From positions 1-43,399 of the forward strand of contig JBLHGU010000024.1 in the NCBI GenBank assembly GCA_047615875.1: a stretch of DNA of 43,399 nucleotides, written 5' to 3'. Positions 24,755-32,820 of this stretch are shown here, piece by piece; position 1 is the first letter of the stretch, and each line of letters begins with the position of its first letter. Below the pieces are notes generated by a model. The model worked only from the letters and a program-made list of their open reading frames with translations. It was not told the origin of the DNA and did no database searches. A program made the position numbers and the translations under genes. Source of the DNA: JBLHGU01 sp047615875. GTDB taxonomy: Bacteria > Pseudomonadota > Gammaproteobacteria > Arenicellales > CAJQKF01.

Positions 24755-25446
24755 TTCGCACCTATCGTGGTGCGATTACCAAATCGTTCAATGGCCATAA
24801 CCGATAAAGTGACGATCGATGAAAAACCCAGGTAAATCAAACCTACTACGATATACATCGTAAAAGGCTTGCCAGTAACCGTGATTGCCTGTTTTGCTAC
24901 AAACAGTGTTTCATTCAGACCAATAATAGAAATGAGGGCAGTATCCTTGATTAAAGACAACATGTGATTGCCAAACGGTGGCAACGCAATGCGCCACATT
25001 TCAGGGATACGAATATAGATGAAGGTTTGAAGGGTAGACATGCCAAGTGCACGTGCCGCTTCGATACTACCCGGATTAACGCCAAGAAAGGCGCCGCGGA
25101 ACGTTTCAGTGGCGTAGGAACCAACAATGAGTGCGATAGCAATTGTTCCAGCCCAAAAAGGCGGAACATCAACGAATCGAATTTCCGGATTAAATATCTG
25201 CGCGATAGCGGTTAAAGCAATCGCTGAACCGAAATACAGTAACAATATGACCAGGATTTCGGGTGTGCCGCGAAATATAACGGTATAAGTATTCGCCAGC
25301 TTTTGAGCGATTCTGTTGTCCGAGAGTTTGGCACCAGCGCCAATTAACCCAAACAGAATCATTAGGAACAGGGAAGCAAAGAAGACTTCCGCGACGATAA
25401 CTGCGCCCCAGAAGTAGTCATCCCACCAGCCGGTTAATACTTCCAA
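24751..25446 (-). CDS. polar amino acid ABC transporter permease (HisQ-like)
   Basis: 231 aa, inner membrane. It has FRGTPEILVILLLYFG, a long periplasmic-side insertion, and the coupling loop GSIEAARALGMSTLQTF with its EAA motif. It is the first permease gene after the binding protein; the 95-bp gap between them holds a strong hairpin (25499-25526) that could lower its expression relative to the binding protein. It overlaps the next permease by 4 bp. The N-terminus WWDDYFWGAVIV is typical for this position in HisQ-like partners. Confidence 0.9.
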   Translation of the reverse strand: MEVLTGWWDDYFWGAVIVAEVFFASLFLMILFGLIGAGAKLSDNRIAQKLANTYTVIFRGTPEILVILLLYFGSAIALTAIAQIFNPEIRFVDVPPFWAGTIAIALIVGSYATETFRGAFLGVNPGSIEAARALGMSTLQTFIYIRIPEMWRIALPPFGNHMLSLIKDTALISIIGLNETLFVAKQAITVTGKPFTMYIVVGLIYLGFSSIVTLSVMAIERFGNRTTIGAK

Positions 25447-25498
25447 ATTATTTCCCCGTTGGTATTGAGTCTGATCTTTACATCGTTACTGAAACATA

Positions 25499-25526
25499 AG
25501 GGTGGCAGAACATATACTGCCACCCT
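25499..25526 (-). repeat. hairpin between binding-protein and permease genes
   Basis: A perfect 10-bp inverted repeat, AGGGTGGCAG and CTGCCACCCT, with an 8-base loop lies just after the binding-protein stop. On the minus strand no T-run follows, so it is more likely an mRNA-stabilising or attenuating hairpin than a full terminator. It would raise binding-protein expression over permeases. Confidence 0.6.
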
Positions 25527-25541
25527 AAAAACATCAACTAA

Positions 25542-26348
25542 TTACTGACCCCACTCGTCCTTGTGAAGTTTGAAAGGAAAGATCTTCTTGGCATAGCCCT
25601 CCAGATCCCCTGAATTGATCAGTTTCTTCAAAGCGCCATTTAAGCGGTCTTTAAGTTCATCCTGGCCTTGACGGAGTCCAATACCAACGCCGATTCCAAA
25701 ATACTTTTCTTCATCAACAACCGGGCCCTTAAATTCAAATCCGGCACCATCATCCTTAGCTAGAAACTTAAGATGCGCTTTCATCGGGTTGGTCATAATG
25801 AGATCAACACGACCATTTTGCAGATCGAGATAAAGTGCTTCAGAACTGTCATATAGTGCAACATCTGCGCCAGGCAGCTGTTCTTCGAACCAGCTTGAAT
25901 AAGTAGTTGCTCTTTCCAGCCCTACCTTCAAGCCATTAAAGTTGTCTGCGATGGGATTGCCCGCGTCATCAAACAAGGTAACCATGGTTTTCTTTGCACC
26001 AACTATCTGACCGGTTGAAAATCTATAAGGTCCAGAAAAATCAATTTTCTTCATACGTTTTTCGGTGATTGACATCGATGCAATGATTAAATCAAATTTA
26101 TTTGCTAGAAGCGCTGGAATCATTCCATCCCACTCCTGACAGACATACTCAAAATCAGCACCAATTATCGCTGCTACACCTTTAGCAACATCTACGTCGT
26201 AACCGGCTAAATCGCCATCGGCGGTCTTATAGTTAAATGGGGCATATGTACATTCCATACCGACACGGAGCGATTCCGCGGAAGCAGTGGCTGTACCGAA
26301 TATAGCAACAGCGCCTATTGCCAATAATTTGATTGCGTTATTTTTCAT
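25542..26348 (-). CDS. polar amino acid ABC transporter, periplasmic binding protein (family 3)
   Basis: 268 aa. A signal peptide (about 1-24, ending ATASA) precedes a family 3 binding domain starting SLRVGMECTYAPFNY. WDGMIPALLANKFDLIIASMSITEKRMKKIDFS contains the Arg that usually pairs with the substrate carboxylate. The C-terminus is basic. Resemblance is to lysine/arginine/ornithine- or octopine-type binding proteins. TAGGAGACC gives a good ribosome-binding site before the ATG at 26348. It is the first gene of the importer operon, divergent from the threonine-synthase-like gene with 225 bp between them. It may take up the amine-containing substrate of the TMADH-like operon; that link is inferred. 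Confidence 0.9.
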   Translation of the reverse strand: MKNNAIKLLAIGAVAIFGTATASAESLRVGMECTYAPFNYKTADGDLAGYDVDVAKGVAAIIGADFEYVCQEWDGMIPALLANKFDLIIASMSITEKRMKKIDFSGPYRFSTGQIVGAKKTMVTLFDDAGNPIADNFNGLKVGLERATTYSSWFEEQLPGADVALYDSSEALYLDLQNGRVDLIMTNPMKAHLKFLAKDDGAGFEFKGPVVDEEKYFGIGVGIGLRQGQDELKDRLNGALKKLINSGDLEGYAKKIFPFKLHKDEWGQ

Positions 26349-26488
26349 ACTGGTCTCCTATTAAATTTGTTAACAACTGTACTCAACTCTTTCTAAATTG
26401 CGGCATCATCATAGCATAGCGAATCCCGTACAACTAAGAAGATGATAGAACTCGTGAGAACGTCCTTTTGAGAGTACATAAACAGATT

Positions 26489-26517
26489 TTGAAAATTAAA
26501 GTGCAGTTAAATAGGCT
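26489..26517 (+). promoter_or_regulatory. possible sigma70-type promoter for the threonine synthase-like gene
   Basis: TTGAAA (26489-26494), 17 bp, then TAGGCT (26512-26517) lie about 57 bp before the ATG at 26574. The spacing is ideal but the -10 is weak. The remaining intergenic sequence shows no clear operator. Confidence 0.35.
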
Positions 26518-26573
26518 TTCTGTTTAAATCTTACGGTTTCCAATTTAAACATTATCCGTAGCCAGGAGTGACA

Positions 26574-28031
26574 ATGATTCAATATGTCAGTACTAGAGGT
26601 GGCATGCCTCCGGTAAACTTTGATGAGGCCGTATTAAGAGGATTTGCCTCGGATGGCGGGCTATTTGTTCCCGAGACGATTCCCAAAATCACCCCGGAGC
26701 AATTACGAAGTTGGGCCACGTTAAGTTATTCGGAACTGGCTTTCGAACTGTTATCACTTTTCATAGATGGTTCAATAATTCCGCCAGCAGATTTGAAAAA
26801 ACTGCTAAATGATAGTTACAGTCAATTTGAAAGTCCGAATGTGATTGAGGTGGTGCCCCTTGGTGATAACTCGCATACATTTATTATGGAATTGTTTCAT
26901 GGCCCAACTCTTTCATTCAAAGATGTCGCCATGGGCTTTCTAATTAATGTGTTGGATTACTTATTGGAAAAAAGAGATGAGCATCTTTCCATAGTCCTCG
27001 CGACAACTGGAGATACTGGTCCTGCGGCGGCTTGGGCGTCGGCAGGAAAAAAGACAATTGATTGCTGGCCTTTGTATCCACGAGGAATGATTACCGAGGA
27101 GCAGGAGCGACAGATGACGACTCTGAATGCGGACAATGTACATCCGGTTGGCGTTGAAAATTGTGCAGATGGTGGAGACGATCTGGATTTTGTTGTTGCG
27201 AAATTATTTGAAGATAAGGCATTGAAGAAAGAACTGAACTTATCCAGTGTTAATTCTATTAACTGGTGCCGCGTGATGGTGCAGGCGGTTCATTATTTTT
27301 ATGGGTATTATCGTTCAGTCGACCGGATAGGCGATGAAGTTTGTTTTTCTGTTCCTAGTGGAGCATTTGGTAATTTGTTCGGTGGATACCTGGCCCGGTC
27401 CATGGGTTTACCGGTAAATAAATTCATTTGTGCTAATAACGCTAACCATGCATTACATACTGTTTTGTCCACAGGTGTACTTGAAAAGAAAGATCTGGTT
27501 CAAACTCTGTCTTCAGCAATTGATATTGTTGTGCCCTACAACTTTTGGCGTTTTTTATATTTCTCTTCTGGTTGCGACAGTGACAAATTAAAATCCTGGA
27601 TGGATGAGTTCCAAACAAGTGGAAGAGTAGAGCTGGATAAAGAAACCCTTTCAACTATCCAGAACGGCTTTACCTCGATTTCGATTACTGATTCTGAAAC
27701 CAGGGCATGTATCAAGGATACATTCATAGAATGCGATGGTTACTTGTTAGATCCGCACAGTGCGGTTGCAGTAGTTGCCGCGAACAAACTCAACGACAAG
27801 CTGCCTAATCAGATGAAAATTGTCTGTTTAGCAACTGCCCATCCTGCTAAGTTTCCAGAAATTATCCGTATGTGCCTCGAGCTGGAGTCAGAACTGCCAG
27901 CGCAAGGCGAGCACGTGTCTTTGCAGCGTGCAAGCAAGGTTTGTCAGCATCTTCGGTTGTGTGATCTGGACAATCTGCAGTTTGCTTTGATTGATGCCAT
28001 GAAAACTCACCAAGCTTCGCAGATAGATTAA
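26574..28031 (+). CDS. threonine synthase-family protein, THNSL-like subgroup
   Basis: 485 aa from ATG 26574, which has CAGGAG five bases upstream; an in-frame GTG at 26568 overlaps that site and is disfavoured. It starts YVSTRGG as all class I threonine synthases do. PLP-binding Lys116 is in LSFKDVAMGF, and TTGDTGPAAAW, YPRGMITEEQERQM, NSINWCRVMVQ, VPSGAFGNLFGGY and LATAHPAKFPE follow. Canonical ThrC has GTFDDCQ and SNFER; here these are VENCADGGDD and PYNFWRF, closer to eukaryotic threonine synthase-like 2 as I recall it. That group acts as a phospho-lyase on O-phosphohomoserine or O-phosphothreonine. No hom or thrB gene is nearby. True threonine synthase remains possible. Confidence 0.82.
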   Translation: MIQYVSTRGGMPPVNFDEAVLRGFASDGGLFVPETIPKITPEQLRSWATLSYSELAFELLSLFIDGSIIPPADLKKLLNDSYSQFESPNVIEVVPLGDNSHTFIMELFHGPTLSFKDVAMGFLINVLDYLLEKRDEHLSIVLATTGDTGPAAAWASAGKKTIDCWPLYPRGMITEEQERQMTTLNADNVHPVGVENCADGGDDLDFVVAKLFEDKALKKELNLSSVNSINWCRVMVQAVHYFYGYYRSVDRIGDEVCFSVPSGAFGNLFGGYLARSMGLPVNKFICANNANHALHTVLSTGVLEKKDLVQTLSSAIDIVVPYNFWRFLYFSSGCDSDKLKSWMDEFQTSGRVELDKETLSTIQNGFTSISITDSETRACIKDTFIECDGYLLDPHSAVAVVAANKLNDKLPNQMKIVCLATAHPAKFPEIIRMCLELESELPAQGEHVSLQRASKVCQHLRLCDLDNLQFALIDAMKTHQASQID

Positions 28032-28121
28032 CTTGTGTTGATATCGAATCAAAAGTAGAAACCTAATCGGCATCAAAGTGAAGCATTCTGGCTAGAGTGG
28101 TTATTGATTGACTTAAGCAAG

Positions 28122-29159
28122 CTAATCCCAGCTAAGTACTACCTTGCCACAGCTCCCTTCACGCATCTGCTGAAAACCGGACTCGAATTCATCTGCGGGT
28201 AGTCTATGGGTGATCACGCCGCTGACATCTAGTCCGTTTTGTATCATTGCAATCATCTTGTACCAGGTCTCGAATATTTCCCTGCCGTATACGCCTTTTA
28301 TTGTAATCGCCTTGAACACAATGCGCGACCAATCTACCGTGGACTTGCCTACAGGTACGCCGAGCAGCGCGATTTTTCCGCCCATTACTAATGATTCGAT
28401 CATTTGGTCTAGAGCCTGTTGATTACCGGACATTTCCAGGCCAATATCAAATCCTTGTTTTAGTCCTAATTCGGCAATCACATCTTTGAGATCTTCTTCT
28501 AGCGGATTGACCGGCCTTACGTCAGCAACGGTGCTTGCCAGTTGTAATCGATCGTTATTGATGTCTGTGATAACCACATGTCTCGCACCAACATGTTTTG
28601 CTACTGCAGCTGCCATGATGCCGATTGGCCCTGCGCCTGTAATTAAAACATCCTCGCCAATTAAGTTGAAACTAAGTGCGGTATGAACCGCGTTGCCTAA
28701 TGGATCTAATATAGCGCCAATCTCGTCATCTATTTCATCTGGTAATGGCACCACGTTAAAAGCCGGCAGTCTCATGTACTCGGCAAAGGCGCCAGGTTCA
28801 TTTACACCGATGCCTCGGGTTTCCGGATCCAGGTGAAACTTTCCTGCACGGGATTGCCTTGAGTTTTTGCCAATCAGATGGCCTTCACCGGAGCAGCGCT
28901 GGCCGATGGCCAGGTCAGTTACTGCCGCACCTAACTCGACAATCTCTCCATAAAACTCATGGCCGGTAATGAGTGGTACTGGAATGGTTTTTTGCGCCCA
29001 GTCATCCCAGTTCCAGATATGTAGGTCAGTGCCGCAAATGGCTGTCTTATGGATACGGATAAGCACATCTTCTGCACCAATTATGGGAACCGGTTGGTCC
29101 TTCATCCATAGGCCCGGCTCGGGGCTTGCCTTGACCAGTGCGCGCATTGTTTTATTCAT
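28122..29159 (-). CDS. tdh: L-threonine 3-dehydrogenase
   Basis: 345 aa. Oxidises L-threonine with NAD to 2-amino-3-oxobutyrate. The catalytic zinc ligands Cys42 (CGTD) and His67/Glu68 (GHE) are present, as are WNWDDWAQKTIPVP and the Rossmann loop ITGAGPIGIMA. In most Tdh proteins four Cys hold a structural zinc; here the same positions are Gly97, Ser100, Ser103 and Asp111 (GKNSRQSRAG then HLDPE), so that zinc is absent. The stop overlaps nothing downstream, but the start overlaps the end of kbl by 4 bp, giving a coupled kbl–tdh operon. Product passes directly to Kbl. Confidence 0.93.
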   Translation of the reverse strand: MNKTMRALVKASPEPGLWMKDQPVPIIGAEDVLIRIHKTAICGTDLHIWNWDDWAQKTIPVPLITGHEFYGEIVELGAAVTDLAIGQRCSGEGHLIGKNSRQSRAGKFHLDPETRGIGVNEPGAFAEYMRLPAFNVVPLPDEIDDEIGAILDPLGNAVHTALSFNLIGEDVLITGAGPIGIMAAAVAKHVGARHVVITDINNDRLQLASTVADVRPVNPLEEDLKDVIAELGLKQGFDIGLEMSGNQQALDQMIESLVMGGKIALLGVPVGKSTVDWSRIVFKAITIKGVYGREIFETWYKMIAMIQNGLDVSGVITHRLPADEFESGFQQMREGSCGKVVLSWD

Positions 29160-30358
29160 AATATTACGCCTGTTTGACGACCGGCTCGGGCGAACGCATC
29201 TAATGCGAAGTCCAGGTCATCACGACCTAAAGCCGCATTCATCTGGGTTCGTATTCTGGCCTCACCAACCGGTACAACCGGATAAAAGAAACCCGCTACA
29301 TACACGCCAAGCTCAAACAACGTTGAGGCCATTGTTTGCGCCAGTCTGGCGTCGCCTAGCATAACCGGCACGATAGGATGGCTGCCGGGTTTCAGGTCGA
29401 AACCAAGAGTGGTCAGCCCACTACGCCAATACTCTGTGTTGTTATGTAATTGTTGTCGAAGATGATCGCCTTCCTCAATCAAGTTCAATGCTGCCAGTCC
29501 GGCATTCACTACCATTGGGGGAAGAGAGTTGGAGAATAAGTAGGGTCGAGCGCGTTGACGCAGCATATCGATTACGGCCTGAGGTCCGGCAACGTAACCA
29601 CCAATAGCGCCACCTAAAGCCTTACCCAGCGTACCCGTAAGAATGTCCACATCGACATTAAAGTGCGCCGCAGTACCCCTTCCTTTGGGTCCAATAAAAC
29701 CTGTTGCGTGACAATCGTCAACCATTACCAAGGCATTATATTTTTCTGCCAGTACAGTAATGCCCGGTAAGTTAGCAAGATAACCATCCATCGAGAACAC
29801 GCCGTCAGTTGCGATCATAATAAAACGCGCGCCATCACTTTTCGCAGCTTGTAGTTTCGCCTGCAGATCGTTCATGTCTGAATTCGCGTAGCGATAACGC
29901 TTAGCCTTGCATAGGCGAATACCATCGATGATGGATGCATGATTGAGAGAGTCCGACACAATCGCGTCTTCCGGGCCCAGTAGAGGCTCAAACAATCCAC
30001 CATTGGCATCAAAGCATGCAGCAAAAAGAATTGAGTCGTCTTTATTGAGGAATGTGGCCAGTTGTTGTTCAAGTTGCCTGTGGATGTTTTGTGTTCCACA
30101 AATAAAACGCACGGAGGCCATCCCATAACCGTATTCATCCAGACCTTGTTTTGCGGCATTGATGAGGTCAGGGTGATCGGCTAGACCCAGATAATTATTT
30201 GCACACAGATTAATGACGCCATTTTTTGTTTGCCTACCATCCTGGACACGAATATGTGCGCCCTGGGGCGAAAGTATGGGCCGCTCCTTCTTGTATAAAC
30301 CCTTATCTTCGATTCCGTGTAGAGCGTTCGAGAGATGGGTCAGAAAGGTTTCACTCAT
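29156..30358 (-). CDS. kbl: glycine C-acetyltransferase (2-amino-3-ketobutyrate CoA ligase)
   Basis: 400 aa from the ATG at 30358; an ATG at 30367 is also in frame, but AGGA lies eight bases before 30358 and too close to 30367. PLP-dependent alpha-oxoamine synthase that splits 2-amino-3-oxobutyrate with CoA into glycine and acetyl-CoA. LCANNYLGLADHP, DSLNHASIIDG, VDDCHATG and the Schiff-base Lys in GTLGKALGG are present. It is the first gene of the kbl–tdh operon. A divergent Lrp-family regulator with an Lrp-like palindrome between them suggests leucine- or threonine-responsive control. Confidence 0.94.
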   Translation of the reverse strand: MSETFLTHLSNALHGIEDKGLYKKERPILSPQGAHIRVQDGRQTKNGVINLCANNYLGLADHPDLINAAKQGLDEYGYGMASVRFICGTQNIHRQLEQQLATFLNKDDSILFAACFDANGGLFEPLLGPEDAIVSDSLNHASIIDGIRLCKAKRYRYANSDMNDLQAKLQAAKSDGARFIMIATDGVFSMDGYLANLPGITVLAEKYNALVMVDDCHATGFIGPKGRGTAAHFNVDVDILTGTLGKALGGAIGGYVAGPQAVIDMLRQRARPYLFSNSLPPMVVNAGLAALNLIEEGDHLRQQLHNNTEYWRSGLTTLGFDLKPGSHPIVPVMLGDARLAQTMASTLFELGVYVAGFFYPVVPVGEARIRTQMNAALGRDDLDFALDAFARAGRQTGVIL

Positions 30359-30457
30359 TGCCAGCATCCTGATAAAAGCAGTAGTTTATTGTTAAAGCCA
30401 CAATATCTGCATTTCTGCCAAATGTGCTTTCGTTTACTCCGCTGTAAATCTATTAAA

Positions 30458-30472
30458 TAGAAGATTCTTCTG
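30458..30472. promoter_or_regulatory. Lrp-type binding site between kbl and the Lrp-family gene
   Basis: TAGAAGATTCTTCTG matches the E. coli Lrp consensus YAGHAWATTWTDCTR at 13 of 15 positions and is a perfect palindrome around 30465 (AGAAGA-T-TCTTCT). It lies 50 bp before the regulator ATG and 100 bp before kbl, in AT-rich DNA. Control of kbl–tdh and autoregulation are inferred. Confidence 0.55.
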
Positions 30473-30521
30473 ATTTATATGATAATTTAGAAATATCTCA
30501 CAATTAGTTCGGAAACTTAGA

Positions 30522-30977
30522 ATGAATGCTTATGCGCTTGATCATCTCGACAGGAAAATTATTCAGGAATTAAAAAATGACGCACGGATAAGCAATGTCG
30601 AGCTGGCCAAACGGGTTGGACTATCTCAGTCGCCGTGCTGGACACGGGTAAAAAATCTAGAAACTAGTGGGGTTATATCGGGGTATCGCGCAGTTATTAG
30701 TCAGAAAGCACTAGGCAAAAGGGAAATTATGATGGTTCAGGTATCCATGGATCGGCATGACGATAAGAGTTTTTCAAAAGCAGAATCCATGATCAAGGCT
30801 CTTCCCGAGGTGTTAGAAGCGCATCTTTGCGCTGCCGAATTCGATTTTCTAATTAAGATATCGATAAAAGATACTCGCGAATTTGAGCAATTTTTGAAGC
30901 AGAAAATTTATAAAATTCCAGGTATCAAGAATGTGCGATCTATCTTGTGTATTCGTGACATCCTGGAGGAAGAATAG
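30522..30977 (+). CDS. Lrp/AsnC-family transcriptional regulator
   Basis: 151 aa. The N-terminal helix-turn-helix (LDRKIIQELKNDARISNVELAKRVG and following) is followed by the RAM effector-binding domain (about 68-140) with GYRAVIS and the PEVLEAH segment. It lies divergent from kbl–tdh, with a 15-bp Lrp-consensus site between them. The family senses amino acids such as leucine or lysine. Local control of threonine breakdown is the natural reading; global Lrp proteins are usually a little longer (164 aa in E. coli) and differ in sequence, so this is probably a specific paralogue. Confidence 0.9.
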   Translation: MNAYALDHLDRKIIQELKNDARISNVELAKRVGLSQSPCWTRVKNLETSGVISGYRAVISQKALGKREIMMVQVSMDRHDDKSFSKAESMIKALPEVLEAHLCAAEFDFLIKISIKDTREFEQFLKQKIYKIPGIKNVRSILCIRDILEEE

Positions 30978-31006
30978 AACGATCTAAACGGCAACAGGCG
31001 TTACCT

Positions 31007-31909
31007 TCATTCAACTTCATCGGCCAGTATCTTGAGCAACTTCTGCAGGCCGCCATGTCGAGCCCTGGAATGTGGGTAAATCGCGCTGTAAGCATGGCTT
31101 AGCGGAAGTGACATTGCAGAAAGCTGGATTAGTCGGCCTTCCTTCACATCCTGGATTGCCAGCTGGCGTTGCCCAAGTAATACGCCCATATCGAGGCGTG
31201 CGTATTCCAGTGCGACGCTGGACATACCAATTTGTTGTCCGAGCGAAATATCAGGCGCGCGCTGTATTCCAGCATTAGTAAACCAGTCCTTCCAGGTGGG
31301 CGGCGACGCAAAACTTGAACCCCAGGAGGTATGCAAAAATAGTTCGTCAGACAATTGCACTAAATTTGCTTCAGTCAGTTGGTGCTCGCGAGCAAAATCT
31401 GCCGAACAGATTGGTGTCACCGCGTCGTGAAACAGTGTGGTTGTCTTATAGTCCGGATATAGAAAGGGCCCATAACAAATGCGTATATCAATGCCATCGC
31501 GCGCAAAATCAACCGGATCATCCTCGATGCGAGTCTCGATACCAATGCCGGGCATGCCTCGGCGAAATGCGGCGAGCCGCGGCGCCAGCCAGTTTGATGC
31601 CAGCGAAGGCAATACGCTTATCACCAGCCGCGACCGTGCCGTGCCCTCCAATATCTGTTGAGTGACGCCGGAAAGGTCCTTCAGCGCCGGTGCCGTACTC
31701 GTGTAAATAGTCGTGCCCGCATCAGTTAGGACAATGCGATTGTTGTGGCGGATGAACATTTTTTTGTCGAAAAACTGCTCAAGCTTGCGCACTTGTTGGC
31801 TCACTGCCGCCGCTGACACCCGAAGCTCTTTAGCTGCCGCCACATAACTGCCGGTTCGAGCGGCTATTTCAAATGCCTTAAGCGCATTCAATGGGGGTAA
31901 TTTCATCAC
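31007..31909 (-). CDS. LysR-family transcriptional regulator, GcvA-like
   Basis: 300 aa. The N-terminal winged helix (LPPLNALKAFEIAARTGSYV then AAAVSQQVRKLE) is of the GcvA type. A periplasmic-binding-like effector domain (about 92-295) follows. It is divergent from the 2OG-oxygenase gene with 117 bp between starts, and a LysR-type palindrome at 31935-31949 lies 25 bp before its own ATG. This is the classic arrangement for a LysR regulator controlling the adjacent divergent operon, here oxygenase, M24 protein, lyase-like protein and probably the Liv importer. The effector is unknown. Confidence 0.9.
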   Translation of the reverse strand: MMKLPPLNALKAFEIAARTGSYVAAAKELRVSAAAVSQQVRKLEQFFDKKMFIRHNNRIVLTDAGTTIYTSTAPALKDLSGVTQQILEGTARSRLVISVLPSLASNWLAPRLAAFRRGMPGIGIETRIEDDPVDFARDGIDIRICYGPFLYPDYKTTTLFHDAVTPICSADFAREHQLTEANLVQLSDELFLHTSWGSSFASPPTWKDWFTNAGIQRAPDISLGQQIGMSSVALEYARLDMGVLLGQRQLAIQDVKEGRLIQLSAMSLPLSHAYSAIYPHSRARHGGLQKLLKILADEVE

Positions 31910-31934
31910 GAAAGTAATAATCTCTGACTAAGTA

Positions 31935-31949
31935 AATCTAATGCAGATT
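31935..31949. promoter_or_regulatory. candidate LysR operator
   Basis: AATCT-AATGC-AGATT is a 5-bp inverted repeat with a 5-bp centre and contains the T-N11-A frame of LysR boxes. It sits in the 117-bp divergent gap between the LysR gene and the 2OG-oxygenase gene. Confidence 0.4.
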
Positions 31950-32026
31950 AACATTTAGACGGGTTGCCGACCAAGTAATAATTTGCTCCAATAGTCACTC
32001 TTGAAACCTGTGCCAAAGTCCTTTCG

Positions 32027-32815
32027 ATGCATCAAATCATAGATCTTAAACGCTATCCGCTTGATCAATTAAACAGCCCGGAAGGTCGAAAACTGGTTTC
32101 GCGTTGTCGAGATGACCTGACCCATACCGGTATGTTCAACCTGGTAGGCTTAATGCTGCCTGACGCCATCGACAAACTTGTTACGCAAACAACACCGCTG
32201 TTCGAAACCCAGGCGTTTACCCACAGCCGCATGCACAACATCTATTTTCTGCCCTCGGTTCCTGGTTTGGCGGCTGATCACCCGGTCCTGCAACAGTTTG
32301 AGACTACCAACCGGACACTCTGTTCGGATCAAATTCCTAATAGCGCATTGATTAAACTCTACGAGTGGGAGCCTTTCGCGGCGTTTCTCGCCGCAGTTCT
32401 GGATAAACCTCAACTGCACCCAATGGACGATCAGCTGGCACGCCTTAATCTGATGGCTTACGATCAGGGTGAAGCATTGAACTGGCATTTCGACCGTTCC
32501 GAATTTACTACCACGTTGTTGCTTCAATCCCCCGAACGCGGCGGTGAGTTTCAGTATCGAAACGGCCTGCGAAGTGACGAAGACGCCAATTATGCGGGTG
32601 TTGGAAAATTCCTCGATCACGAACAGGCCAGCGCATCATCGTTGCAATTGAGTGCAGGTACCCTGAACGTATTTCGCGGCAAAAATACCGCACACCGGGT
32701 GACGCCAGTTGAGGGCAGGCGAAAACGAATCATCGCAGTTTTTTCCTACTACGAAAAAGCCGGAGTACAATTTTCGGCGGAAGAAAAAGTTGGCTTTTAC
32801 GGACGTGCGGATTAG
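32027..32815 (+). CDS. 2-oxoglutarate/Fe(II)-dependent oxygenase
   Basis: 262 aa, double-stranded beta-helix. The facial triad is visible: His154 and Asp156 in NWHFDRS, His223 in NTAHRVTP, with Arg234 in RRKRIIAVFSYYE as the likely 2-oxoglutarate binder. Because Asp156 is present, it should hydroxylate, or desaturate or dealkylate, rather than halogenate (halogenases have Gly there). A conserved tail with EKVGFYGR follows. It is the first gene of the operon and ends 5 bp before the M24 gene. The substrate is unknown; operon logic suggests an amino-acid-like compound that needs activation before cleavage. Confidence 0.82.
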   Translation: MHQIIDLKRYPLDQLNSPEGRKLVSRCRDDLTHTGMFNLVGLMLPDAIDKLVTQTTPLFETQAFTHSRMHNIYFLPSVPGLAADHPVLQQFETTNRTLCSDQIPNSALIKLYEWEPFAAFLAAVLDKPQLHPMDDQLARLNLMAYDQGEALNWHFDRSEFTTTLLLQSPERGGEFQYRNGLRSDEDANYAGVGKFLDHEQASASSLQLSAGTLNVFRGKNTAHRVTPVEGRRKRIIAVFSYYEKAGVQFSAEEKVGFYGRAD

Positions 32816-32820
32816 AAACT

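Noticed and set aside
25499..25526. Rho-independent terminator after the polar amino acid binding protein
   Set aside because: On the minus strand the stem is followed by TATGTTTC, not a T-run, and the permease genes follow.
32027..32815. Fe/2OG halogenase
   Set aside because: The metal triad keeps Asp156; carrier-free halogenases have Gly or Ala there.
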